Assembly (NCBI GenBank): GCA_034440615.1 | Contig: JAOTOM010004287.1 | Location: 1 to 64,000, forward strand | Direction: 5' to 3' | DNA: 64,000 bases | From: Ashinkailepas kermadecensis | Lineage: Eukaryota; Arthropoda; Thecostraca; Neolepadidae | Part shown: in pieces, positions 49,883-59,844 of the stretch | Layout: each line of letters begins with the position of its first letter | Position numbering within the stretch: position 1 is the first letter of the stretch | Translations under genes and position numbers: made by a program | The notes under the pieces: model-generated | What the model was told of the DNA's origin: nothing | Database searches by the model: none | What the model saw: the letters and a program-made list of their open reading frames with translations, nothing else

Positions 49883-51551
49883 TCAACGGCAGACATTGAC
49901 GTGGCGCCCCTGTTCGCCCGACAGTTCGGCCACACTCATGGTGGTAGTATTTACCGGCACGAAGCAGTGCAGAGACTGTGTTCCCTGGACCGTCAGAGCT
50001 TTGGCGAAGCGGGTCTTTAGATCATGAGCTGTGGATTCGATATCGACTTGGCTAACGAACAAAGAGATAATTGATGTTTGGAATTTTTTGGCCAGGAAGG
50101 TGTACACTTCTGAGGCTGTCGTGATCTGATGTGTGCGCGGACGGCAGAGACTTTCTCTCGCAGTCGCCCGTTTCATTGTGCCGCCGATGCCGTCACACGC
50201 CCCCTTCCCATGAGCTGTTCCAAAGAACTGCCAGTCACATTTTAATCCAAAGTCTGTCTCGTGCTGGCAGATGTTAATAAAGTTGAAACGATTTTTGTAT
50301 TGTCCCGCGCAACCATCAGAAAAATAATGAATTTTAGACAGATTGGGGATCCGAGTCTTCAGTTCCGGGATTAGTTTTTCAAAAAGGCATGAACAGCAGT
50401 CGCGTTATGTTTTACCGAGTTTGACACGACGCAAAAGCTCTGATGGACCGTAACATCGTCCTCTCGCCAATAGGAGATGAATGGGTGTATGGTGCATTGT
50501 CCCGCATCCCAATGGTAACTCTGAACCTCGTCCTGGATAACAAAAGTAAAATTTCCGAAAAATCTCCTACAACCACTGCTTCCCCAGGAGGAAGTGATTC
50601 CTTGAGGTCTGCAAGTGTTTTGCTCTGGTTAGCCGACACGTAATGATGTTTGGTCAGTTTTACGACCGCACTGCTTAAACTCTGTAGAAATTCACCTCGA
50701 GTCTGAACAACGTCAATTAGATTGCACCGATCCGTGCTGACCCATTGCTTAAACCGATGTTCTTCATCACTGTCCGCATCATCATCCCCTGAATCATCAT
50801 CCACGCCAATATCATCACCGTCGTCGCCGTCGTCATCGTCGTCAATGTCGACTCCGTCATCGCGGTTGTTTTTGTGACCGTCATCCTGTACGAGTCTCAA
50901 AAATCCCAACACACCCTCTTCCCCCGGACAGTCGTTACACCGGTGCATCATACAGTCGGGATCACTGCTGTCACATACGGCGTGGTCGATTAGATCGCGG
51001 TATGTGAGACCCGGAATTCCGTATGAATCTACCATTAGCTTGACATTCTCGTGGTACACACACACACACACACGCTGTGCGTGCCGCTACTTCCAGCTAA
51101 CACACAATGTCGCGGACGAAGTGCGCAAAATGAAGAAAACCACAGTTTCGGATTGTTGGGGTCATCTTTGTATAGTTGATATGTTTCTTTCAGGGTACCG
51201 AGAATTAAGCGTTTTTGCATCTTTTCCTTTGCGCCATCTGCGTTACGCACGACTACATAGTCGTTTGCACCAGGACACGTCCTACTGACATCATCTGACG
51301 CATAGAATGCTACCACCCTCTCTCTGACATCTAGTGTAATCCTTGTACCCCTCCCTCCTTTCCTTATTTCTGGGAAAAGACCACGTTCGTTAGCAAGCTT
51401 GCGGCTTTTCTTGGCCATGTGCAAGCTCGCCCCGAAGTAGGATGCAGTTTGCCGTATAGACAACGGAGATAGTGTGAGGATTTGAAGTCTCCGTCGATAG
51501 TCATCACTACGATCGTACTCGGCTTTCAATCGTTGCAACAGCTTGTCGTAT
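49883..51551 (-). pseudogene. Transposase-like gene, exon 3 (main catalytic part, frameshifted)
   Basis: The acceptor is TGTATTTCAG just upstream of 51551, phase 2, and the stop TGA lies at 49885-49883. In order it codes for YDKLLQRLKAEYD, IRQTASYFGAS (helix-turn-helix-like), KRLILGTLKETYQLYKD and LRPRHCVLAGSSGTHSVCVC. An acidic run rich in D (about 50850-50760) follows, then FKQWVSTDRCNLIDV, VVVGDFSE, HYFSDGCAGQYKNR, FFGTAHGKGACDGIGG and a C-terminal HCFVPVN. The conserved acidic residues in GDFSE, FSDG and CDG could form a DDE/D-type triad; that is inference. Three breaks are seen: an extra GT in the run coding VCVCV (51056-51073), a one-base loss after GDFSE (about 50540), and another in an A-run (about 50390). 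Confidence 0.85.
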
Positions 51552-52030
51552 CTGAAATACACCATTTTCTATCAATATTTCCTTCATTTTTTAAAGCACG
51601 ACAAGGGCACTTCACGTGATATTGTATTTACCTATTTAGGTGGCTAAGTTACGGAATTGGTAACTAAATTGCGCTTTAGTGGACCTTCACGGGGAAACTG
51701 GTAAGTACCATAAACATTGTTCAGCAAGTGCAAAATTATATAAATAATAATGATAGAACAATATTGCTAAATAGAAAAGTGTATGGACAATACCCTCAGC
51801 CCAGTTGCTCATTAATTACGTTTTTTCCTTTAAGGGGGAGAGGCCGCGATATCGGTAGCCTCTCTAGCTGTGTATATAATCAACAGATTCTCATATCACC
51901 TTTGGTGAACTTATAGCGCGTCTTATGCAGCAATGCTCCAATTTCATTTCAAAGTTCATTCGGCCTCATTTCGGACACCACCGTATCATCAAATACAACA
52001 ATTGCAACACATGCATGGCATAACACTCAC

Positions 52031-52196
52031 CGCTCCAGTTTTATGTCAGTATCTGACCGCCTCCTTTTCTCTGGAGTGGCGCCAGGGGTTGGGATTTCCA
52101 CACCCAGGGAAGTTGACAGTTTCCTTTTCATCAACCTTGTAGCTTCCCTCAATTTGCGCTTTCCTTTCGTCTGTTTCTGTGCTTCCGATAATCCAC
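52031..52196 (-). pseudogene. Transposase-like gene, exon 2
   Basis: A 166-base minus-strand exon. The acceptor TTTTTGACAG lies just upstream of 52196 and the donor GTGAGT just after 52031. It is open in the frame that begins GLSEAQKQTKGKRKLREAT and continues through a basic region to PTPGATPEKRRRSDT. The phase entering is 1 (completing AGT from exon 1) and leaving is 2 (completing CGA with exon 3). Both phases match the neighbouring exons, which strongly supports this exon although it is too short to stand out on its own. The content (Lys/Arg-rich, with a PEKRRR motif) could hold a nuclear localisation signal. Confidence 0.82.
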
Positions 52197-52577
52197 CTGT
52201 CAAAAAGAGTATAGTTTACAAAATGTCAATTTGATTTTTCGGACGCGATCAAAACTGTGTCCTCAAAGAACTGACGTAGTAAATATACCTACATACATGA
52301 TGGAACCTGGGAACATTTGTCGCTCGCCCAAGGTTAATGTTGTGGTAATCGGAACAACATGCATTTTCTCCATTGTGAAACCCGAAACTATTAGACCCGG
52401 CGAACTGAGTGCAATGGAACATTTTTTTTCTTTAATGGTGTTTTCCCTTTCATAACCGAAATGTAATTCATATAATCTGTATGCATATCAGCTTCAAAAG
52501 GATGTCTGATGATGGTAATGCACATAATACAGAATATTTACATGAGGAAAATTTATTCTTATACGCCTAGCACATAC

Positions 52578-52971
52578 TTGTCCGAATCGGTGTCTGTTGG
52601 AGAACCTTCAGGACTTCTTCAGTATCTTCCTTGTATATCTGTCGTCTCGCTGGTGTGTCGACATCGCACTGCGATGAGCTGCTTATTGACGTTGAATCAT
52701 ATTGAGATGAGTCTGACGAAGCTGGCGCAGAGGCTTCTTGAGCCACCTCCGGCGGCAAGCTCTTGGGGTCCTTTATCAATCTCTTCCGGCATGTTAGGCA
52801 CAAGTAAGTACTCTTCTCAATACGACGATCTTGCACGGCACTTACTAAAGAAGCTGGCACTAACTGAACAGTTTTCCGACGCTGGACTTTGTGTACAGCA
52901 TAAGAATCTGCACAATGGTTTCGGTACTCTTGTTTTAGCATCTTTGCAGCTCTATCGTAACTATAATTCAC
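52578..52971 (-). pseudogene. Transposase-like gene, exon 1
   Basis: This starts at an ATG at 52971-52969 and runs to the donor GTATGT (GT at 52577-52576), phase 1. It codes for MNYSYDRAAKMLKQEY, a CADSYAVHK segment, then YLCLTCRKRLIKDPKSLPPE, a Ser-rich linker and VLKVLQQTPIRT. The C-A-D-x-Y and CLTCRKRL pieces resemble a small zinc-binding N-terminal domain as found in relatives of this protein in invertebrate genomes. The frame is intact. An upstream non-coding exon could exist in the 100 bases before the right inverted repeat. Confidence 0.8.
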
Positions 52972-53086
52972 TGTAACGGAGACAAGGTCACATGTTAGGT
53001 CAAGGTCACACGTTATTCTTTGGAATCAAATTATAGATTTACCGAAATTGCAAAACTCCAAGCCTTGAGGGAGTACTTTTGTATCT

Positions 53087-53810
53087 GAATTCGAATTCAG
53101 CATCCAAAATAACGCCAGTAATCTCCCTCCTCCCGTATAAGTCATTAAATGTCAAAGGTCAAGTCTTTGCTTAAATGACCCCTAGGAGGTCACCAAAGGT
53201 CAGTCAAGTTCATGGAAGTAAAACGCAGATCAGATAAGGTCACCGAGGTCATCGGAGGTTGCAAGGCTACGAGATCACGAAACAAACTGACTTCAACCCT
53301 GAGTGGCCTACAATCGGGTGCCATTGATGACGTCATCGCTCCATACTCTGATTTTTAATACAAAATCTAGAAAAAAAAAAACATTTCTCCAATTTCTTTT
53401 GTAGTCAAAGACAACATACTACACAACAATATAAAAATGTAAAACTGGATATTTTCCATGCGCTCTATATGATATGTGTCACGTGACCTAAGGTCACGTG
53501 GCCAAAAACAAAAATTGTCAAATTTAAAAATAAAGTACTGGAACGTGTTCTTTGGTCTATTACGAATCCAGCGATATATTTGTTTATGCAATTATGTTGA
53601 TTATAACAGAAGTTATGGCCATTTAAAGTTAACCTTGCATCGTGACCATCAAAAAATGCCTGAGGCTATAACGCACGTGCGGTTGGTCAGATCGAAATGG
53701 GAGTGTCACCATTGGATTCGGGGCGCTCAATTACCCCTGTCCACCAATTTATGAAGAAATCCGGGATGGGTCGGTGTGGGGGGGTGTGACGCGTATTGGT
53801 GGACCGCACC
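53087..53810 (-). repeat. Right terminal inverted repeat of the DNA transposon
   Basis: This is the reverse complement of 48899-49618. It contains the matching AGGTCA pairs (AGGTCACCAAAGGTCA at about 53188) and TGACCTAAGGTCA near 53486. The other pair here has a spacing one base shorter (AGGTCACCGAGGTCA at about 53238), a small difference between arms. Confidence 0.9.
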
Positions 53811-54439
53811 AGCTATCTTATTAGCTCATCACCAGCCAAGCTGATTAGCCCAGCCAACCAGAATAGTTTCTTGAGAGGATAATTTTCTGGAAAGGATTAT
53901 GTTTTGAATGGCAAAAATCCAGAACGAGGCTGTTTTTCCAACAATACTTGGTCATTGTTCATCAAAATAAAAAATCCAAAAATATCAAAAATACTTCGGG
54001 GTTACGTTTTCATTATAAATTGCTTTATGTCCATCGGTCATATGCATAGGTTTTGGGCTTCCTAACATCTGTATGTGCAGATTGTATGCCATTACAAATT
54101 ATATATTGCCATAGGTTTTATGCTATCGAAGTCTCCCACTCTTTGTCTCTGTCTGTCTCCGTCTCTGCCCTTTCCCCCCGACGAGGCACCACCTTTCCGT
54201 GGTGGGGGATTGCATGCCTCGAGGACCCGGAATCCCAGTCCATCGGTGAGCCCGCGAGGGGCCAGACTAGGAGTGCCTCACTCGTCCTTCCATCCATACG
54301 CTACCATTCCAATGCCCATCCAATCTCAGCATCCATGTCCTCCACCTGGCCTGGCAACACCAACTCTCCCCACTAAGAGCAGGTTGGACAACTTTCTCGG
54401 TCCTGCCCACCAGCTCAGTTGTATCGGGCTAGCCGCGCC

Positions 54440-54838
54440 CCCTCAGCCCGCCCCCGGGGTTGACGGAGTCCTGGAGGTTGAGGGTCCCCCGTCGCACGGT
54501 GCTAGTTGTGACGGGGGACCAACACACCTCTGGTCCCGATATCCTGGAGGGGCCGGCGGGCCCGTATGGCCCCATACGGGCCAAGTGGCTGGTCGCCTCG
54601 GGCCGAGGACCTGGGATTCTTCCCAGTGTCTGCCGGCCCGGCCGGCTGGGGTCAAGGGGTGGGCGGTGCTGGATCCCGGTCGGGGGTGGTGAGTCTCTCT
54701 CCCGGCCGGGCGAAGGCGCCGCCTGCCCCGTATAGCTCTTCGGGCGCCTGGCGTCCTCCCGTCCGCGGGACCCAGGTGTCCCCCCAGTAGGGCCCCTATG
54801 TGGTGGGGCGCCCGAGGAGTTGAAACCAATACACTTCC
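54440..54838 (+). promoter_or_regulatory. Structured GC-rich LINE leader
   Basis: The leader contains strong hairpins. GGCCCGTATGG pairs with CCATACGGGCC (54560-54583). GGGACCA pairs with TGGTCCC around 54515-54537. CTCTTCGGGCGCC (54738-54750) pairs with GGGCGCCCGAGGAG (54806-54820), which ends less than 20 bases before the ATG at 54839. The relative at 63540-63860 keeps part of these. In LINEs such leaders act as internal promoters and ribosome entry sites; the function here is inference. Confidence 0.55.
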
Positions 54839-56685
54839 ATGGATTCTTCTGACACACAAATATACCCTCGCACTAGTCTTGACTCGGACGATTTGTCGTT
54901 CCAGTCTTCCACATTCCAGTCCCGCGCCTCCTCGGTCAGGCCCGATTTAGACGCTGTCTCGGCTTGCCCTTCTCCTAGGGATTCTCGTCCCGTCGGGGCG
55001 AAGCGACCTGGCAAAACACCTGAGCGTGAAACCGAAGTAGAGTCCAAGTTCGTCGACCCAACTGTCCTGATCCTGTCGAGTAGCATAACCAACCACCAAC
55101 CATCAGAGCTCAGTCTGTCCGACCTCAGCCCTTTCCAACGGTGTGAAGGCACCGAGCGATTGGGTACAGTGGCACGGTGCGACAAATTGGGTGATGGTGG
55201 CATCGAAGTTGAACTTTCGGATCCGGAGGAAGCTAGGCGGGCGTTAAAAGCCACACTGTTTACGTTTACGTACACCATCGATGGTAAACGCGTGCAAAGG
55301 TCAGTGCCCCTAAATGTGAAAACTCACCACTCTGAAGACTGCTCCAGAGGTGTCATCACTTGTCATGACCTACAAGGAGTGCCATGTGGTGAAGAAATTG
55401 TGCGTGGTCTTGCGGGGTTCGGTGTCCTGGAAACCTGAAGACTGAAAACGAAAAGGGACGGTGTTTCACACGACACAGACAACATTGTACTCACTTTTAA
55501 CTCCCAAACACAGCCTACCCATGTGAGAATCGGGCATGTTAGGGTCAGGGTCCGCGTTTATCGACCAATCCCGATGAGATGCTTCGCCTGTTATAGGTAC
55601 GGACACACCAGTCGCCACTGTCGACCAAAGCCGAGATGTCTGCGATGTGCCTCCTCAGATCATTCTGTGGACACTTACACACCGGAAACCTTATGCTGTC
55701 AAAACTGCAAGGGCGATCATTCTGCTCGTGACCGAGTATGCCCGGTTCGGTTTTCAAACGGGAGCAGAGTATCATAAAACTGAAGTGTGACAGGGGCGTG
55801 TCATTCCAAGAAACTCGGGAAATGACCAAGACGGCCACTACACCTCGCTCTTATGCGGCCATGGTGGCCAGCTCCGCCCATCCCTTTCAACCCGAGTCAT
55901 CCCAGGAGCGAACAGACATGCCACCTACTACACCAGCACCACGAAGCTGTGATTCTCCTGGAAGCGATGCTCTGGACAAGATGACAGCCCGCCAATTGAT
56001 TGGCCTGCTAAAGGAATGTGGTCTGGTTATAATCCAGGTAAACTCAGATGATGAAATCCCGGCGGCAGTAACTGGAGTTGCAGCCGACTACGTCTTACCT
56101 GCTCGCCCTGCTGTTGTGCAGACAGAAACTTCGTACAGTTCCCAAACACAGCGTCGTCTTCAGCAGAGCACGATCGCCTGCCAAACTGACGCTCCCGCAA
56201 CTCCGGTGACTGAACCGATCATGCTGGCATCCACTCAAACAACTCACGCAGAATTCCCTAAGTTACCACCCCCATCGCCTATTTTACCTCTCGGATCGAC
56301 CAGCTCATTGCCGTCACTGATAATTCTTGTGCGAAGTGGAGCTCCGGACCTGACCGCGCGAGGTCGAGCAGAGCGATCTACGAGTGTGGCAACAAACATC
56401 GGTGGGAAAGGCGCAGTGGGAAAATGTTCTATGGCTGCGAGGCTCGGTATTCGAGAACGCTCATCGTCGGTACCGCGCACACCACCTGGCCTCTCTGGAG
56501 AAATAATGGGCCCACCTCCACCTGTCCCATTAACAGGCCAGCCACTTACACCAACTACCAACCGAAAGCGGATGCCTATTTCGCCACCGACCGAAGCGAG
56601 TCCCAGGTCCCGTCCCCGCGCTGTGTTGCCTGTGATGAGGTACTCACATGTAAACCGAGACGTGTTGGATAGACGACCGTCCTGA
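54839..56685 (+). pseudogene. LINE ORF1, gag-like with CCHC zinc knuckles (broken)
   Basis: The first segment (54839-55438) starts MDSSDTQIYPRTSLDSDD and includes the region DGGIEVELSDPEEARRAL and FTYTIDGKRVQRSVPLNVKT, reminiscent of the RRM-like part of I/Jockey ORF1 proteins. It ends at a TGA (55436-55438). The same frame continues through VRIGHVRVRVRVYRPIPMRC and the zinc knuckles CFACYRYGHTSRHC, CLRCASSDHS and CQNCKGDHSARDRVC. A frameshift near 55750 follows. The next frame reads KREQSIIKLKCDRGVSFQET and a Pro/Ser-rich tail to 56685. CCHC knuckles bind nucleic acid; ORF1 packages the element RNA. Two defects, one stop and one frameshift, make it inactive. Confidence 0.85.
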
Positions 56686-56934
56686 CCGTAACACCTGTGA
56701 ACGCACCATACCATATATATATGAACGACTGACTGCGAGGAAATGTTTTAACTGAGACAGTATGCGGGGAATTACACCTCAGCATGACACTGTTTTACCA
56801 CGATTTTACTTGTTTTTATGAATAAACTTGTTATGGGCTCTGACCATTGCAGTCGATGCGCCCTTTAATCCCAAATAACTAACTAACTAACTGTCTCTGC
56901 CTTTTCTCTCCCTTTCTATCTCTTATATCTTATA

Positions 56935-56935
<1 letters not shown>

Positions 56936-56980
<45 letters not shown>
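56936..56980. repeat. (TA)n microsatellite
   Basis: About 45 bases of TA, directly after the CT-rich target site of the LINE insertion. Confidence 0.95.
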
Positions 56981-56981
<1 letters not shown>

Positions 56982-57037
56982 ATCATATTATACCTCCATT
57001 TCTATCTCGCTCTTTCCAAAGTTCAAGATTACACTAA

Positions 57038-57530
57038 ATGGGAGAGATCCATGGACATAAAGGAGATGTGGGAGACTTGGCAGGCGCTGCTCCGGCGTCA
57101 CCAACGAGGACTACACCTGCTTCAGGAAGTGGGAGCAGCAGATTCAGTGCTGCATTGAGGTCAACGTGTAGTACTTTGGATGTGATTAAAGTTTCATTTG
57201 GGGGGGACGAGTGGTCTAGGGGTAAGATGCTCGTCTCGCAATCGAAAGATTGTGGGTTCGAATCTCACCTGTCGCTACTCTTCGCCCGCGACCAATCGGC
57301 GTGAGAGATTGGCGACGCTATATGACTCAACGTTCGACGTGTCGTGAAACCAATAACCAACCAAAGTTTCAGTTGGAGATCTCGAAAAATACAAGTTTTA
57401 TGAAACCAGTCTGGTTATTTATGGATGTACCTCGTGCTGTGCTGTTCAACAGGCTCATTCGTCCAAGTTGAAAGCTAAATATCTTGACACCATGCAAGAT
57501 GATGTGGAGAAGAAGCTTATTGTTTAGAAC
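57038..57530 (+). pseudogene. Unidentified reading frame split by a SINE
   Basis: Leaving out the SINE at 57202-57362 and one target repeat, a frame starting at ATG 57038 runs to a TAG near 57524. It passes through TLDVIKVSFGDLEKYKFYETS and SSKLKAKYLDTMQDDVEKKL. The second half looks protein-like (Lys/Asp/Glu-rich). A different frame over 57100-57170 reads SGVTNEDYTCFRKWEQQIQC, which also looks protein-like. I recognise neither. Either could be a decayed exon. It lies 240 bases upstream of the TOMM6 last exon but does not resemble the TOMM6 N-terminus. Confidence 0.3.
57202..57362 (+). mobile_element. tRNA-derived SINE with 14-bp target duplication
   Basis: Same family as 47863, close to full identity in the head (GGACGAGTGGTCTAGGGGTA) and body. 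The flanks are AAAGTTTCATTTGG (57188-57201) and AAAGTTTCAGTTGG (57363-57376), one change in 14. The tail is ACCAATAACCAACC. Confidence 0.94.
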
Positions 57531-57765
57531 CTCATCAATTAAAATTTACAACCCATAGAGAATGGAGTTAAAAATCCACACTAACTCCATGATTCTGTGG
57601 AACGCCATTTCAAAGTAATAAGTCTCAAAACCGTCATAACATGTGTCTCGTTTGGGTCTTCCCAGTTCATTATTTGCCGGTAGTTCAGGGAAGACTCGTC
57701 CTTAGGCTTCGTTCGTAATCGTTAAACACTGCGTCAAATCATACCCTATGGATTTGTGTTTTCAG

Positions 57766-57859
57766 GTCCCTGATCAAGAGCTTGGCAGTGTTTGCGCTTG
57801 GTGTCAAGATCGCCCGGGAATGTGTGGGCCTGGACCTTTTAGCACCACCAGCTCCATGA
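57766..57859 (+). CDS. TOMM6: TOMM6-like last coding exon (TOM complex small subunit)
   Basis: After the acceptor GTGTTTTCAG (ending 57765) the frame with two bases brought from the previous exon reads SLIKSLAVFALGVKIARECV, then GLDLLAPPAP and TGA at 57857-57859. Vertebrate TOMM6 ends in NLILNLGLFAAGVWLARN followed by SDIDLMAPQPGV: a single membrane helix followed by DL-AP. The match in length, helix position and end is good. TOMM6 is a small tail-anchored subunit of the TOM complex in the mitochondrial outer membrane and stabilises the complex around TOM40. The first exon, coding for the soluble N-terminus, was not found between 57370 and 57765 and may lie farther upstream. A GTAAGG directly after the stop suggests a 3' UTR intron. 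The call rests on about 30 residues. Confidence 0.7.
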
Positions 57860-58433
57860 GGTAAGGAGTGTAATGTGTTAGACGCTGTGCCACTTCTAGT
57901 ACACAGCATGTATGTGTGTGTCTGTGCATGTTTGCGTGCGTGCGTACGTACATGTATGTGTAGGTGCATGTGCGTTAACCATGAGCAAGCAGCCTTCCAG
58001 CCATCAGCTGTCCAATCAGCCAGGTAGTAGTTTTCACCCGAGTGATGCTGTTATGGACATTTCATGTGCTTTGAAGACATGCTTCGTCGCCATGGCAATG
58101 TTTTGACTGACTAGGTGCGTTCCGCTCAGCTCCTATCAAGGACCGTTCGCTGGGATATACTGGGCAAGACATAACAAACCTACGGAGCCATCTAGCTTTT
58201 ATGTCATTTTGGTCATTTTGTCAGCGATATTTGCCGGGTCTCACTGACACTTATAGACATGATTTCTGGTTAGGTGGAACTCCAACTTCAATAGCTACCG
58301 AACGTATGTTGATCTTTTTTTAAGGGAATGTATGTATGGCAACAAAATGCAACTGAAGAATCTCCTGTTGGCGTAGCTGCTCTGTACACGATTATTCGTC
58401 CTTTATTTTAAGATGATCAACAGGATTGGAAAC

Positions 58434-58592
58434 GGGGGGCGAGTAGTTTAGGGGTAAGATGCCCGTCTCAAACGGAAGGGTGGTAGGTTCGCGTCGCACC
58501 TGTCCCTAATCTTCGCCCGCGACGAATCGACGTGAGATATTAGCGACTCTATATCACCACAGCAGTCCACACGTAAAACTAATAACCACTGC
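58434..58592 (+). mobile_element. Diverged tRNA-derived SINE
   Basis: An older copy: GGGGCGAGTAGTTTAGGGGT head, GTAGGTTCGCGTCGCACC box B, CTTCGCCCGCGACGAATCGA body, AAAACTAATAACCAC tail. Some parts are missing or changed and no target duplication is clear. Confidence 0.85.
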
Positions 58593-58784
58593 GAAAAAAA
58601 AATCAGATAAATTCAGACTTGGGTTTCACTTGAGCACTTGAGTTTCTCTGGGGATGTCTTTTTATTGGGAACCTTTGGCTTAACTATTGAAGGGGGAGGG
58701 GTGCACTCAAGCATGCTGCAGGGGCACCTTTCGTGCTCAGAGGGGCGTCTTGGAATGTAAATTTCAATGGTTAAGGTTTAGAGC

Positions 58785-58960
58785 ATACATTGCACCATGT
58801 GATGCTCGCTGCTTATCAACGACGCCAGTTGTATGTTACTATTTGTTTCTGCCGGTATCCACGAGTTTTGGAGCCCGAAATGCACTCGTTTTACACTAGT
58901 CAATAAGTAGTTAGTACAATAGCAATATTCTACAATGCTATTTGCGGTCACTACGTTTGT
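58785..58960 (+). repeat. Direct repeat, copy 1 (partner at 59845)
   Basis: The segment with GTGATGCTCGCTGCTTATCA, GCCGGTATCCACGAGTTTTG and GAGCCCGAAATGCACT recurs at 59845-59990 in the same orientation with about 80% identity by eye. Flanking matches (GGCAGAGTCATGAAGC.. and AAATGTCATATTCTG-TNAGAC) continue downstream of both, so about 1 kb may have been duplicated in tandem around the TA tract. Confidence 0.7.
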
Positions 58961-59210
58961 GGTCCGCAGCTTTTCACATACGCGGCAACAGTGTAAAACA
59001 ACGTATGTCTAGGTATTCCGCTTCGTTGTCTTTTCTCGAGCATCATGAAGATATTGTGTAATGAAATAGTCGTAGTTGTTTTCTGAGGCATGGCAGAGTC
59101 ATGAAGCAATCAAAGATGGCAATTGCGCGTGAGGTGGATTTTAAAGGACTCGAAACATGTCATATTCTGGTTAGACTACTGAAAATACATGTGAACCAGT
59201 ATATGCATTG

Positions 59211-59458
<248 letters not shown>

Positions 59459-59844
59459 CAGCTCTTTCTTAGCAAGAGCATTAATTGGCCTTTATCTGTC
59501 TTTGCAGAAGCTGCCATGCTGAGTATGCGTGGAAACTGAAATGGACTTCTGTAATATATTGGTCTGAGGTATGAGTGGATGAAAATAAGTGTGAACAGCG
59601 TATCATGACACAGGTACAAAACAATACAATGCTCTTGTGATTGGCTGCTTTGTCTTCACTCCGTGTCACTCATTGTGTATCGATAGATCGACGCCTTTTG
59701 AATGTTGTAGTTCAAACACACGACTTCCAGGTATTTCATGGTTTTGCATGCTTCGCTCGAATATAGTATTTTTATCCGGAACTAGAAACACATCAAGTCC
59801 GCACGAACGTTTTGAAGCCTTTTGGAAATGTCGCTTGTGCCCAT

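Larger units (their letters stand above)
48899..53810 (-). mobile_element. 4.9-kb DNA transposon with 720-bp inverted repeats and a spliced transposase-like gene
   Basis: The ends 48899-49618 and 53087-53810 are reverse complements of each other over about 720 bases (outer end GGTGCGGTCCACCAATACGC, inner end GGATGCTGAATTCGAATT), with an estimated identity above 90%. AGCT flanks both ends (48895-48898 and 53811-53814). It is palindromic, so it could be a 4-bp target duplication or the outermost part of the repeat. Between the repeats lies one minus-strand gene of at least three exons (52578-52971, 52031-52196, 49883-51551). I cannot assign the superfamily from memory. The gene has three frameshifts, so this copy is not autonomous now. 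Confidence 0.9.
54175..56892 (+). mobile_element. I-like LINE insertion carrying only a gag-like ORF
   Basis: The insertion is bounded by GTCTCTGCCCTTTC (54161-54174) and GTCTCTGCCTTTTC (56893-56906), a 14-bp target duplication with one change. It begins with a GC-rich leader of about 660 bases, then ORF1 (54839-56685, broken), then about 200 bases of 3' UTR with AATAAA (56820) and a tail of TAAC repeats. There is no endonuclease or reverse transcriptase. The leader is shared with 63310-63867. Simple TAA/TAAC-type tails are typical of I-group LINEs. Confidence 0.82.

Noticed and set aside
54429..54859. Long GC-rich frames on both strands at 54075-54859 and 63296-63882
   Set aside because: They lie in the GC-rich LINE leader and are open by composition; the two copies differ by indels that break them.
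47863..57362. True tRNA genes at 47075, 47863, 57202 and 61919
   Set aside because: A and B boxes are present, but no acceptor stem can form and target duplications frame the whole 160-bp unit, so they are SINEs.
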